A stretch of 64,000 nucleotides of DNA from Prorocentrum cordatum (Eukaryota; Sar; Dinophyceae; Prorocentrales; Prorocentraceae): assembly GCA_963575745.1 (NCBI GenBank), contig CAUYUJ010004592.1, positions 283,040 through 347,039 of the forward strand, written 5' to 3'. Position 1 is the stretch's first letter. Every line of letters starts with the position of its first letter. Both the position numbers and the translations under genes were made by a program. Positions 21,481 to 31,655 of the stretch are shown piece by piece. The notes beneath the pieces were generated by a model that made no database searches, was not told where the DNA came from, and worked only from the letters and a program-made list of their open reading frames with translations.

Positions 21481-22409
21481 GGCAAGAACTGTATCCCATG
21501 CTTACTCAGAGTACGTCTTGGATTTCCTTGGAAGGGGCGCCACAAGGCCGAGGCGCACCGGATCTGGATCAACATCGAGCCACCAGGGGCCAAATCTTCA
21601 TCCATAGCCAGTGCACCTCGGATCTCCAAGCTGCAGAGGATATGGACAAAAAAGTTCCCCGCAGAGGACGCCCGGGGCCCCGAGGAGCGCCCCAGACGGG
21701 TGCGCGCCGTGCGCCGAGGACTGCCCCAACAAGGCGGCCCGGAAAACTTCGCAGGCCCTCGGTCTAAGGCCTCGGAAGCGCCCCCGCGGCCTCGCGGCGC
21801 GGGGGGGAGCTCCCGGGCGCGGCCCCGCCGCGAGGACGGCCCCGAATGCTTTTGGCAGCCCCCACAACCTCCGGCGTCGTCGCCGGCGTGGAGTTGGCCC
21901 GTACAACAAGGATGCACGATACTCCGAGTTTCTTAGTAGGCGTCGGGGGGGCGTCACCCCCGCCGACAGCCCCACATCAACCCCTGTCGCGGGCAGCCAC
22001 CGCGCGCCGAAGGCGCTCCGACGTCCCGTCGCAGCGCGACGACGAGGCGAGGTTGTCCCCCGGCGGGGGGGGGGTACCCCCCACGCTTCTTAAGAAACCC
22101 AGCGCACCCTTGGGAAGGCTGCTCATCCTTACTGTGCGAGCTGACTGCAGTCGATGGCGTCTGCGTCGCCGTCGCTGTTAGCAGAAGCAAGAGTTGCATC
22201 AACAGAAACCTTGGGTCGGCGCCTCGGCGCGGAGCGCACCAGGGGCGGCGGCGCCAGAGGGGCCCCTGTTGCAGGTCCACGACATCCGCGCAGAGGTCCG
22301 AGAAAGTATGCTTATGCAATTTTTAGTTCTTCTTCGAGCTGCCGCCACCGTCGCTGTCATCGCCGCCGCCGCCCTGCCGATACCGCTGCCGATACCGCCA
22401 CTCCCCAGA
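21481..22409. other. No recognised gene
   Basis: Frames on both strands are Gly/Arg/Pro-rich without a family signal. A short match (GTATCCCATGCTTACTC to GGATCAACATCGAGCC, 21490-21580) has more even composition but is too short to call. Confidence 0.4.
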
Positions 22410-22524
22410 CCTCTGTGGGGGAGAAGTATTCAAAAATAGCCAAACGATTTGTCAAAACATCGTCCCCAGACTATGTTAGACTACTTGGGAATATTCCTCC
22501 TGTGGAGGGACAGGCCCGACTTAA
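22410..22524. mobile_element. MITE of the TTARGTCGGGC family, partial
   Basis: The right end CCTGTGGAGGGACAGGCCCG followed by ACTTAA matches the ends of copies at 52671-52860, 54082-54241 and 55515-55674. The inner part has TATTC and CAAAAATAGCC words of the same kind. The left end is unclear. Confidence 0.55.
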
Positions 22525-22615
22525 GACTATGTAGAATGTCTAGGCGAGTCCTGCCGTAGTGACGCAAGCTCCCCAGGACGAGAAGCGAAGTCGGTACCTT
22601 TCCCTCCTCTGATCG

Positions 22616-22649
<34 letters not shown>

Positions 22650-22656
22650 AGTCGTC

Positions 22657-22880
22657 GCCGCCCTGCCGCCAACGTCGCGCAAAATCACGACCAGGGGCCT
22701 TATCCCCACCTTTCTGTGGAAGTCTTCAAGCTGGATATATCTGTGACGGTCCGGGGGCCTGAATCGTCGTTGCCGCCCTGCCGCCAGCGTCGCAACAAAA
22801 ATCACCACCATCATATTGTAGACCCCATTTTTCTGCGGCGCGTTCCGAGCCAAATCCATGTGTGACGGCCCCCGGGCCCT
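22657..22880. repeat. Two tandem units of about 110 bp
   Basis: Each unit runs GCCGCCCTGCCGCCA-CGTCGC, AAAATCAC, a CCCCATTTTTCTG or CCCCACCTTTCTG block, and ends TGTGACGG-CCGGGGGCC. The copies differ by about a fifth of positions. Confidence 0.7.
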
Positions 22881-23544
22881 AAACCTGGCGAAAAAGCCTG
22901 GTGTAACAAAAAAGCGTTGCTTCTTCAGTGTCTGGCAATTTTACTTGCAAGGGAAGGGGGGGCCGGGCGTGGCGAGGCCCAACAAAAATCGGACCTCCAC
23001 GCAAGCCGGGAGACGTTTGCACGCGTTGTCGGCCCAGCGCTGTTTGAACTGGCGGCGGGGGAAATGGGCGGGAAATGCCATGCATACCTGCAAAAAGCAG
23101 CCTCGAACCCACAGGTGCGCAACAATTGCAGCGTCCGGGTCCCAGTCTTGCCATCGCTCGGACGTCCGTTCCCCGTGCACGAGTTCGGTTTCGTGCGTTT
23201 TTTTGGCAAGTTACGGAAACCCTTTAGCCAAACATGTTGTCATCCCTTGGGAGGTGGACTTTTGCTTCCGCCGGCTTCTGCCAGCCTTCCGCCAGGCTCC
23301 GCTGGCGCAGCCGCCGCCGTGTTGTGTCCGCCGCCCTCCGCCGACCTTCCGCCGCCTGGCGCCAAGAGATGGCAACTCCCCCTTCGAATCTTGAAGGCGA
23401 AGCCCGTTCTGGAACGCCGCTTCTTGTTCGCAAGATGGTCCATGATGCTCCTCGGTGGTCCGGATTTTCTGGCTCTGGTCCCGCCGAGAAAAAAAAAAAA
23501 CGCACGCGACCGTAAACACAAAAACAAACGGCGATCAGCTCTCG
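22881..23544. other. No recognised gene
   Basis: About 660 bp with coding-like patches on several frames but no family. A10-12 runs occur near 23490. The similarity of GCGAAAAAGC and AAAAATCGGACC words to 12.8-13 kb suggests shared repeats. Confidence 0.35.
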
Positions 23545-23674
23545 ACGGTCCGCGCGGATTCCTGGGATTTGTACTGGGCCCCCCTCCCTGGCCCGCGGAC
23601 CGCGCCGGGGGCGGCGCTGGAGGCGCCGCCAGGGCGAGGTCCTGCGCGGATCCAGGAAATCCGCGCGGATCGCC
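23545..23674. mobile_element. Inverted-repeat element, CCGCGCGGAT family
   Basis: Left end ACGGTCCGCGCGGATTCCTGG and right end TCCAGGAAATCCGCGCGGAT-CGCC are inverted repeats of about 22 bp around a GGCGGCGC/GCGCCGCC palindrome. Same family as 13555-13664. Confidence 0.7.
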
Positions 23675-23737
23675 AAAAGTTCATGGTCACTTGGCTTTTT
23701 CTTCCTCCATCGAGGAGGCGTACAATTCGAAAGCGGG

Positions 23738-23790
23738 GGGCTCGGGTTGGCCTGAGGGGGCCACCTTGAAAATGACGACACCCAATAACC
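23738..23790. repeat. Fragment of the CGTAAGACYCGGG MITE family
   Basis: GGCTCGGGTTGGCCTGAGGG and CCACCTTGAAAATGACGA match the left half of the 16565 copy; the rest is missing. Confidence 0.5.
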
Positions 23791-23939
23791 CGCAACGGAC
23801 GATAATAAACACCTCTGGGATAATAAACTTCGCGGTCCCCGCGGGGATAATAAAGGATGTTCCGGGGGGAGGTAAGTTATCATGATGATGATGACGACGA
23901 TGGAGGAGGAGGAGGTTTAGCCAGGCGCGCGACAGAAAC

Positions 23940-24110
23940 CAGACTCGAGCGATCTCGAGGCTCGTGGTTACTTGCCCGCAAAGGCGCACCACGCAGAGAT
24001 TACTCGAGAAATCTCGAAGCTCGTGGCTACATGCCCGCAAAAGGCGCAGGACACAAGGCTGACTCGAGCGATGTCGAGGCTCGTGGCTGGGCGCCTAGAT
24101 TTTGCCCGCG
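23940..24110. repeat. Three tandem units of about 60 bp
   Basis: Units share ACTCGAGCGATCTCGAGGCT-CGTGG, CATGCCCGCAAAAGGCGCA. The ACTCGAG and CTCGAGG words make each unit partly palindromic. They overlap the C-terminal end of the minus-strand frame from 24510, so the true end of that gene may lie right of them. Confidence 0.75.
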
Positions 24111-25185
24111 CAAAAAAAGTCCTTGGCCGATCTGGCCAAGGAACCCCTCGTGCGCTGGACTTCGAACCGCTCTCCCACGCAAGCACGGCATGATTTGGGG
24201 CCGTCCTTGCATGGGGACACTTGGTGCAAAGCTGGGCGGCGGCGCTAGCCTCCTCGTAGGTGGCGTAATTCGGCTCGGCCGCAATGGGGCCGTTGCAAGG
24301 GTTGGACTTGCGCTTGGCCTTGGCCTTGGCCTTGGCCATCGCCACGTCGTTGCCGCTCGCCTCCTTGAGTTTACTGATGAACTCGTTCCCTCGAGCGACC
24401 ACGGCGCGGAGAGCTGCTAGCATTTGGCGGCCCTCGCCTCGGATCTCGCGCAGGGCGCGCTCGATCCAGCGACTTGCCCATTGACGCGCTCGCGGGCCCT
24501 GCGGAATCACATTGACGAGCGTCTCGGCAGGTCCCGGCGGGCCTCTCGCGCAAGTGCTCGACGGGCTCGAACTTCTTGTTGATCGGTAGCACTAGTTCGA
24601 GGAGGTGGAGGAGCCCGGCGGCGATGGCTGGGAGGGCTAACCCGATGCGCTCGGCGCAGGAACCGCAGGTCAACTTCTCGACCTTGTCGGCGCCGAACTC
24701 CATGTCTCTCTTCGTGGCGAGCTCCTGCAGCTTGGCCTTGAAGGTCGGCCTGAACCAGAAGAGGTCCCCGGGCGGCTCTCCGCGGTCCACGATGATGTCG
24801 CACACGTGCTCGTTCCTCTCGACGCAGGTCTTGAAGAACACCGCCACGGCGAGCTCGATGCGCCTCTTGTCCTTCTCGTTGAAAACGTGGCCGTGATCGA
24901 TGCTCTCCTGCGCGGCTTTTTGGGCGTTCGACGACCACGGGGCTAGGCCTTGAAGTGGCAGCTCGTCATCTTCGCTGCATCCGTGCCTTGCGCGCTCGAC
25001 TGGCACTGGCGCATATCGGCGATGCTGACATTCTCGGCGACGTAGCTCAATTTCTCGATGACCTTATCGTTATGCTTGGCAATACACTTGAGAATCTCGT
25101 TCGAGTTTGGGCTCGGCACCGCCGCGCGCTTCAACGCCTCGACGGGCAGGCTCGCGGCAGCTGCGCGCTCGGCGGGCTGGGCCAT
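23968..25185 (-). CDS. Unrecognised host-like protein, two frame breaks
   Basis: Three frames read on from each other with even, host-like composition. ATG at 25185-25183 opens MAQPAERAAAASLPVEALKR and leads to SYVAENVSIADMRQC. The second frame (24371-25006) carries HGHVFNEKDKRRIELAVAVF, CVERNEHVCDIIVDRGEP, TFKAKLQELATKRDMEFG and a hydrophobic ERIGLALPAIAAGLLHLLEL. The third (to 23968) has WASRWIERALREIRGEGRQM and a Lys/Ala run. Codons end mostly in G/C. Changes of frame lie near 24.96-25.0 kb and 24.50-24.53 kb; small introns, indels or decay could explain them. I do not recognise the family. The hydrophobic stretch suggests a packed helix or membrane contact. Confidence 0.5.
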
Positions 25186-25254
25186 CGCTGGGGCTCGCGA
25201 CGCAGTCAGGGGCAACGATGTGAGGGGATAGGCAAAGGGGGGGGCCATCGACCT

Positions 25255-25395
25255 GGAATCGGCGATGCATCGCCGATGCATCGGCGACGCGCGCCCGATG
25301 CGTCGGCAATGTATCGCAGATTCCAAATCGATGTCCCCCCCAAATCAAATGCCTACGCATCGTTGATACATCGCCGATGCATCGGCATGCCTATA
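25255..25395. repeat. Palindromic GATGCATCGGC minisatellite
   Basis: Repeats of CGCCGATGCATCGGCGA. The unit is nearly its own reverse complement. The same word builds the array at 58340-58490. Confidence 0.85.
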
Positions 25396-25499
25396 CCCCC
25401 CCTATCGCTGCCCCTGGGGCGAAAAGGCTCGGCGCCTCGAAGATGCTCGAAAGCTTGGAGTCTCGGAGACTCGGGGAGGCTTGGGCTTGGGCAGCTGCG

Positions 25500-25590
25500 G
25501 GGGCAGAGGGGGGGGGGGGGAGGAGGAGGACGAGGAGGAGGAGGAGGAGGAAGAGGAGAAGGAGGAGGAGGAGGAGAAGGAACGGCCACG
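25500..25590. repeat. (GGA)n microsatellite
   Basis: G-run then GGAGGAGGA with GAC/GAA interruptions. Confidence 0.95.
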
Positions 25591-25684
25591 AACCGTGTGA
25601 GGGCGCGCTAAAAAAGGAAGTCATTTAACCAACCAACTCCAATGCGCTGCCTGCTCGAAAAAACGCATGCGCAATCAAAACCCA

Positions 25685-25835
25685 AGCGGTCACTATGGCC
25701 CTGCCACACGTTCCTGACTCGGGAAAGGCTAAGAATATGAAAAGCCCATGGCCCTGCCGCACGGTCGTAACGTGGGCAAACTGAATTGGTGAGAATCCCA
25801 CAGCACTGCCACACGCTCGTGATTGCGGAAGCTGG
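25685..25835. repeat. Three diverged units with GGCCCTGCCACACG core
   Basis: Cores ATGGCCCTGCCACACGTTC, ATGGCCCTGCCGCACGGTC and ACAGCACTGCCACACGCTC lie about 60 bp apart. Surrounding 25600-26040 shows no gene. Confidence 0.6.
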
Positions 25836-26040
25836 TCTGGCGAGACCACCATGGCCATGCTCAGCGTTTTTGGTGTTGTTGTTAATCAGCATGATATGAT
25901 AGCAGCTTCGATCCCCGCAAATTTCCCGTGGATTATCAAGTTCGGCCTCCGCGCCTTCCCCACAGATAGATCCCTGTGGCCGGGGATAACAAATAGATGG
26001 GGTTAAGGTGGGGGTAGTTTATTATCGCCCGTTCGGGGTT

Positions 26041-26166
26041 ATGAAATTTGGCGCGAACTCCCGCTGCAAACATCCCACGGAAACTGGACCGTCAGAACCC
26101 AGGACGCGCTCGACCAAAAATGTCGGCAAACCCGAGCTCCAGCTTACTCGAGTCTTACGCTTCCCC
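26041..26166. mobile_element. MITE of the CGTAAGACYCGGG family, left end missing
   Basis: Shares GCGCGAACTCCCGCTGCAAA, CATCCCACGGAAACTGGACC, CGGCAAACCCGAG and the right end ACTCGAGTCTTACGCTTCCC-C with the other copies. The left inverted end is absent. Confidence 0.65.
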
Positions 26167-26234
26167 GATTCGAGACCGAGCGATGCCAGCGGCAGTCGGG
26201 GACGCCGTGACCTGGGTCAATGCAAACCTGGGTC

Positions 26235-26375
26235 AGTCAGGCCTTGCAGGATCCTGCAAGATCCTGCACCCAAACCCGGATCCATGCGAAGGGCCCTGCA
26301 ACATCCTGCAGGATCCTGCGCCACAGCCCGGGCCAATGCGACCCTGGCGCTGCAGGATCCTGCAAGATCGGGCGC
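26235..26375. repeat. Cluster of palindromic GCAGGATCCTGC words
   Basis: Three exact copies of the 12-bp palindrome GCAGGATCCTGC, with nearby half-sites AAGATCCTGC and AACATCCTGC, within 140 bp. They alternate with GGGCC/CCGGG spacers in a roughly 70-bp period. Confidence 0.8.
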
Positions 26376-26398
26376 TCTGGCTGACCCCCGTCTTGGAC

Positions 26399-26619
26399 GC
26401 CCGAGTTATCCGGGGTAACTCGGGTCCGGGGTAACTCGGGTTCGGACTCCCGAAAAACGAACCCGAGTTAGCCCTGACCCGAGTTACCCCTGATGACTCG
26501 GGGCTCCGGACGCCCGAAATATCCGGGGTAACTCGGGTCCGGGGCAACTCGGGCTCGGACTCCCGAAAAACGAACCCGAGTTAGCCCTGACCCGAGTTAC
26601 CCCTGATGATTCGGGGCTC
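26399..26619. mobile_element. Foldback MITE with about 44-bp arms, second tandem pair
   Basis: Same two-unit arrangement as 4256-4472. The first unit's arms are CCGAGTTATCCGGGGTAACT... and its inverted partner ...AGTTACCCCTGATGACTCGG. Part of the larger duplicated segment 26398-26778. Confidence 0.8.
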
Positions 26620-26778
26620 TGAAGATGCTGCCGACGCGCTAGCGCCTGCAGATGATGAGCCAGCGCCTGCAGATCCCCTGGGAGTTCGAAGGGTGCGAAA
26701 GTCGAAGTCCTGGCGTTTCTTTTCACTGATGTCGTAGAACTCACATTTATTGGCCTTGGGGGCTGCTCCTGATGCCTG

Positions 26779-28014
26779 ATGATTCGGGGCTCTGACCGTC
26801 TGCACTCATCCCCGTCCCAAGGCTCCCGAGGCAGGGCCGCCGCCCTGCCGCCGGCGCCGCCGCCCGTGGGGCGGGCGGGCGGCGGGCCGTCGACGAAGGC
26901 GGGCAGCCCGCGGGCGACCAGCTCGGCCAGGCGCTGGCGCTGCGGCAGGTCCAGCGCCTGCGCCAGCGCGGGGGCCTGCAACGGCCGCTCGGGGTGGTTT
27001 TCGTCGTCGTCTCGTCGTCGTCGTCGGCGTCGTCGTCGTCCTCCTCCTCCTCCTCCTCTTCTACGTCGTCGTCGTCGTCGTCCAAAAGAAAATGCTTTGA
27101 GGAAAAATCAGGGACTACTCGCGTGGCAACTTGGGACCGCATTGAACACCGCACCTGCATCGGATGCACGTCGGATTTGCGCGCTGGAGCATGGCCTCGC
27201 GAGCGTCGTCCCGTATCTTGCGGGGCGGACGTGTGGACTGGACGATGTATGAGTTGCGCGCCGGGGCCTTCGAGCATTTCTTCATAGAGGACGGTCGTGA
27301 TCTCATGACACGATGAGCTCAGGATGCGTTCCGGGAGCTCTGGAGCAGCTGGCGGCCTTCGCTCCCGAAGCTGGTGCGGAGCAACTGGACTGTCCGGGGA
27401 TCCTGCAAAGATCTTGGAACGCATCCCCCCACATCCGCGGCCCCAGAGGTCTCGACCCCGTGCTTACCCAAGGCCACTGCTTCGCCCCGGATCAAGCCTT
27501 GATGGCCCTGGGGCCTGGTGATGGCGGGCCCCGGGGACCGGAATCGATGAGAAATCGCCGCATCGGGAAGACGTATCGACGGAGATCGGGGCCACTATTA
27601 CGGAGCGTGTGTTCCTGATCGCGGCCATATCGGGCGTTGTGGGGTGGGTGGGACGGAAGGGGCCACGATGTCGCCCACTCCCCCCAGACTGTGGACTTTT
27701 GGTGGAGTGAAGGGGTTTGACTCGCATTATGGCCCAGAGGGTTACCTATCGGTCGGAAGAAGTAGGTAGAAACATGAAGTGGGAAGGCGTTGAAAGTAGA
27801 TTGGGTGTCCGCCCGTCCCCTGAAGAGGACGGACCAGGTGAAGCCACTCGATCATTGAAAGAGGAAGGGAAGGCGCTTTTGAAGTAGATTGGAATCTGGG
27901 ACTCCAAACATACCTACCTTCAACGACCCATGGGTGAACAGACCCTCCCGTGGACCCCCGCTTGATGGCCCTGGTTTCCACCACCACTACCATAAGTTGG
28001 AGGGGGAGGGGGTC
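26779..28014. other. No recognised gene; TCGTCG/CCTCCT tract at 26998-27085
   Basis: A trinucleotide tract (CGTCGTCG then CTCCTCCT) lies at 26998-27085. Patches elsewhere look ordinary but give no family in any frame. Confidence 0.4.
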
Positions 28015-28085
28015 GTCCTCCTCCACCACCTCCTTCTCCTCCTCGTCCTCCTCCTCGTCCTCTGCCTCCTTCCCCCCTCCAGCTT
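28015..28085. repeat. (CCT)n/(CTC)n microsatellite
   Basis: CTCCTCCTCC with CGT interruptions, flanked on both sides by CACCACCAC/GGTGGTGGTGG words that could pair. Confidence 0.85.
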
Positions 28086-28261
28086 ATGGTGGTGGTGGTG
28101 GAAAACAGGCTCATCACCGCTCCTCTGAGGCGAGGGGGACGCCTTGGGAGGCGGCCTTCGGCGGAGGTTCGGGCAGCGCGGGCCGCCGGGCCCGCTCGAC
28201 CGACCAGCCGTTGCGAGTGTGACTGCCCTGGGCACTGGGGGCTTGAGCAGGGAGTTCTATA

Positions 28262-28425
28262 GGCCTACCACGACATGTTCTTCGAACCCAGAAATGCTCT
28301 AAGAGCAAAACAAGGCTCTTAGAACATACACCCGATGCGTTCAAACAAGACAGTCCCAGCCAGAAAAATGTTCTAAGAACACTTCGTGCAACCCACACAA
28401 AGGTTCTTAGAGCACTCTTTGGTGG
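28262..28425. mobile_element. Inverted-repeat element with GTTCTTAGAGCA words
   Basis: Left half has TGCTCTAAGAGCAAAAC and GGCTCTTAGAACAT; right half has ATGTTCTAAGAACA and AGGTTCTTAGAGCACT. The outer flanks TAGGCCTACCA and TGGTGGGCCTA are also inverted. The whole resembles a roughly 165-bp foldback element without coding capacity. Confidence 0.65.
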
Positions 28426-28756
28426 GCCTAGAGGCCAGCCGGGACGCCTCACTGCTCGAGGGGCGGGGCTGCCCGCCTTCCGGTGCACCGGCCGTCCCCT
28501 TCGCGGCAGTCGGTCGGGCGCGGCACTTGCAGCACTCCGCGCGCCGTGCTGCCGAAGGTGAGCGTTGTCTGATTCGGCGCTTCGGCGCTGGGAGGGAAGG
28601 GGAGGGGGGAGGCGTCTGGCTCTGGACCTCTGCTCAGTGCGACTGTTTGCAGGGGGGGTGTGAGGGCCCGCGCCGATCGGCCAAGCAATGAATAAGAAAA
28701 CAGTCGCCTGAAGACACTACACCCGGGAGCTTGTTCCAACGGCGGCGCAGAACAGA

Positions 28757-29029
28757 ATGGAGCTATGCAATCCGCCTGGCGAGGGCGTCAAAGAGATGGC
28801 GTCGGGGAGGCAGGTGCCCGCTGGCCTGGAAGAACGGATCGAAAGGATCGGCAAGAACCGCTCGACCACAGAGCTGCGAGCAAAAGCTACACACCAATAC
28901 GTCCACAATTGCCAAACACATTTGACATTGTGGGCTCCTCATGGGCACGCGACGTCAGGACCACCACTTCAAGGGGCTGAGTCGGGATCTGGCCCTCCAC
29001 AAGCGCCTGTGAACCGCGCATCCCGTTAA
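28757..29029 (+). CDS. Small open frame, doubtful
   Basis: ATG at 28757 opens 90 codons with a fairly even composition in the first 50 (GLEERIERIGKNRSTTELRA). The same DNA is open in two other frames, no domain is recognised and no expression signal is visible. It may be chance. Confidence 0.15.
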   Translation: MELCNPPGEGVKEMASGRQVPAGLEERIERIGKNRSTTELRAKATHQYVHNCQTHLTLWAPHGHATSGPPLQGAESGSGPPQAPVNRASR

Positions 29030-29109
29030 AACATGAAAGACGAGAAACGAACGCGCCATTGTAGGACCGTGCGCCGGGGGTGCACTATGACCACCTTGCG
29101 CGCATACGA

Positions 29110-29190
29110 AACGGAAGACGACGATGACGACGATGACGACGACGACGAACGCGATGACGACGAAAACGATGACAACAACGAGAGGCTCGA
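29110..29190. repeat. GAC/GAT trinucleotide tract
   Basis: GACGACGATGACGACGATG with AAC interruptions. Confidence 0.9.
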
Positions 29191-29399
29191 AAGGGTTCCT
29201 GAGGGGAGCTTGGAGGGTCCCTGAGACAAGCCCCTGATAACCGACGAAACAGTTCAAATAAATACTTCAAAGGCTCCTGCGAGAACTGAGAGGCTCCAGA
29301 GAAACGTAATCATGTGAAAATGCTGCGAGGCTATTGAGAGGGACGTAGAAAGGTACGGAAAGGATGCCCATGAACTCCTGATAGTCCCCTGGTTATTTA

Positions 29400-29585
29400 T
29401 ACTGAGCCGCTCTGGACACTCCCCGAGAGGCCCCCGAAAGACTCCTGAGAGGCCACAGAGAAACTCCTGGCTCCTGAGGAGCGCCTGCGAGGCTCCTGGG
29501 GAGCTCCTGAGAATCTCCTGGGAGGCTCCTGTGAATCTCCTGCGAATCTCCTGGGAGGCTCCTGTGAAACTCCTGCCCGAATCCA
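29400..29585. repeat. Minisatellite of GCTCCTGRGA units
   Basis: Degenerate units such as GAGGCTCCTGTGAATCTCCTG, spaced 12-33 bp. Confidence 0.75.
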
Positions 29586-29794
29586 GCCTCCGATGACTGC
29601 CTTCGGCGACCACCTACCTCTTCCGATTGTTGCCCCTTGACGGCCCGAGTGTCGCTCCGAATAGTGGCCCTGGTTCCAGATTCGCCCTCCGAACCAGCAA
29701 GTTATGTAAACAACAAGGCAGATGTTACCTATACGACCACCCTTCGGGTGATAAGGAGGTTGTGGGGGGGGGGAGGGGGGGGGAACCAACATCT

Positions 29795-30425
29795 GACTCA
29801 ATCGATCTCACTATCGATCTCACTCAACGGGACACCACGGGACACCAGGGGACACCACGGGACACCGCAGCACACCTCTCGATCTCACTATCGGTTGCAC
29901 TATCGATGTCACTGTCGATCTCACTCAACGTGACACCATAGGACACCACGGGACACCACGGGACACCACATCGATATCACTATCGATCTCATTATCGATC
30001 TCACTATCGATCTCACTCAACGGGACACCACGGGACACCACGCGACACCTGTCGATCTCACTATCGATCTCACTATCGATCTCACTTTTTGGGGACACCA
30101 CGGGACACCACGGGACAACACGGGACACCACGGGACACCGCGGGACACCGCGAGCAATCGCCAGACGGACGGACGGACGGGCGGGCGGGGGAGAATCATT
30201 TGTCTTGACTTCGCCCTAACAACGGCGGACACCACGGGACACCACGGGACACCGCGGGACACCGCGGCGGCCACCGCCGGACGGGCGGGATGGGGAGAAT
30301 CATGTGTCTTGACTTCGCCCTCGCAACGGCGGGCACCACGGGACACCACGGGATACAATGGGACACCGCGGGAAACCGCGAGCCACCGCCAGACGGGCGG
30401 GAGGGGGAGAATAATTTGTCTTGAC
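29795..30425. repeat. Compound minisatellite: CACGGGACAC and CACTATCGATCT
   Basis: Runs of ACCACGGGACACC alternate with blocks of CTCACTATCGATCT. From 30165 the alternation includes a third block, GGGCGGGGGAGAATCATTTG-TCTTGACTTCGCCC, present three times. The GGGACA unit is the reverse complement of the unit at 11960-12180. Confidence 0.85.
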
Positions 30426-31655
30426 TTCGCCCTCGCAACGGCGGGTTCATTCCTCTCGCGCGCCCACGCAGCTAGCTTCGCCTCGCCCGCACGCACGACA
30501 CGAAGGAAACGAAACGATTTCCTAGTTGGGGGTCTCCGTTCCACTGCGGTCTCACCCCCCAACCTCGGACTTCACCGCCGATTCGCTGACGATCTGGCGC
30601 CCCTGGCCTTTCAAATGATTTCCTGCTGTGGATGAACATTGACATTCCAGTTGTGCCGGGCGCGTGAATCGATAAGGATCTCGGGGCAAGTCACTGGGTA
30701 AGGCACTGGCAAGAGGTAGAGCACTGGGAAACGCAAGGAGAAGGCAGGTCAGGCACTGAAACGCCCCCAATTTCAACGTTGCTTTCGCGGGCGGCCGCTG
30801 CGAGGCAAACATCGGCATCACAAAAAAAACCCAACTCAATCCCGCAGACGCACCCGCTTTCACCCCCTTTCAACGCATGGGCGTGGGCTCATCCGTTTGG
30901 CGGGCGGTTTGTATGCCAACGGCCGAACGTCACTCAAATTGGCAATTCTGGTTTCTTGGCTGCTGTGACTTGCATGATTCTACAATGCCGTACCAAGACC
31001 TGGGTGGCCCTGGTGAATGACGGCGGCAGCGTGCCACGCGACATGGTGAATCAGTGTGTACACGTATATACATCTTTCTATACATATGTGCACAGATGAT
31101 TGTCGGATCGGATCGGACTCCTTGGAAGCAACAATTCGTGAAGACGTCGATCACCTAATGCCTTTAACATCGGGCTACACCATAGCTGATCCGTGACATC
31201 ACACACAGTCGGACACAGCACCGCAGGTCCTAGCGCCTGCTCGATCCCATGCGTCTCAAAATGGCCCCCGTCGTAGGCGCGTCAATCCCTGGACTTAGCC
31301 CAGAGACGGGTGCCGGAAGAGAGGCGCCCCAATACCAATGAAGCTGCGCTGAGGCAGGGGAGGGAGGAGGAACGGCCTACGGAGCCCCTTCGGAGCACGT
31401 TCGCCCCCCTGGAAGGTGTCCCTAGAAAGTCGAGGCGGAATGCTGGAGCGGATCTGGACATGCTGAGGGCTCGGAAGGCGAGGGGGGAGAGAGGAGGCCC
31501 AGATGGTATCAGTTTGCATTATGGTGCACCCCCCCTTTGCCCCTGCCCCCAGGAGTCGCGCTACACCCGTCGACCCAAGACGGCGAACCCCCTCTGGGGC
31601 TCAGAAACCTACCAAGACCACTTAACTATCTATGACTTGGGCCTCTTGGTTCTTG
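30426..31655. other. No recognised gene
   Basis: A minus-strand frame near 30560-30860 has a hydrophobic run (CLTCLLLAFPSALPLASALP) but no supporting context. The rest is mixed sequence without family signal. Confidence 0.35.

Noticed and set aside
20681-21607. Open frames of 240-280 codons with poly-Asp, poly-Ala, poly-Arg
   Set aside because: Triplet-repeat artefact; three or more frames are open together.
29795-30425. CRISPR-like array
   Set aside because: Units are short, degenerate and not separated by unique spacers; the setting is eukaryotic. It is a compound minisatellite.
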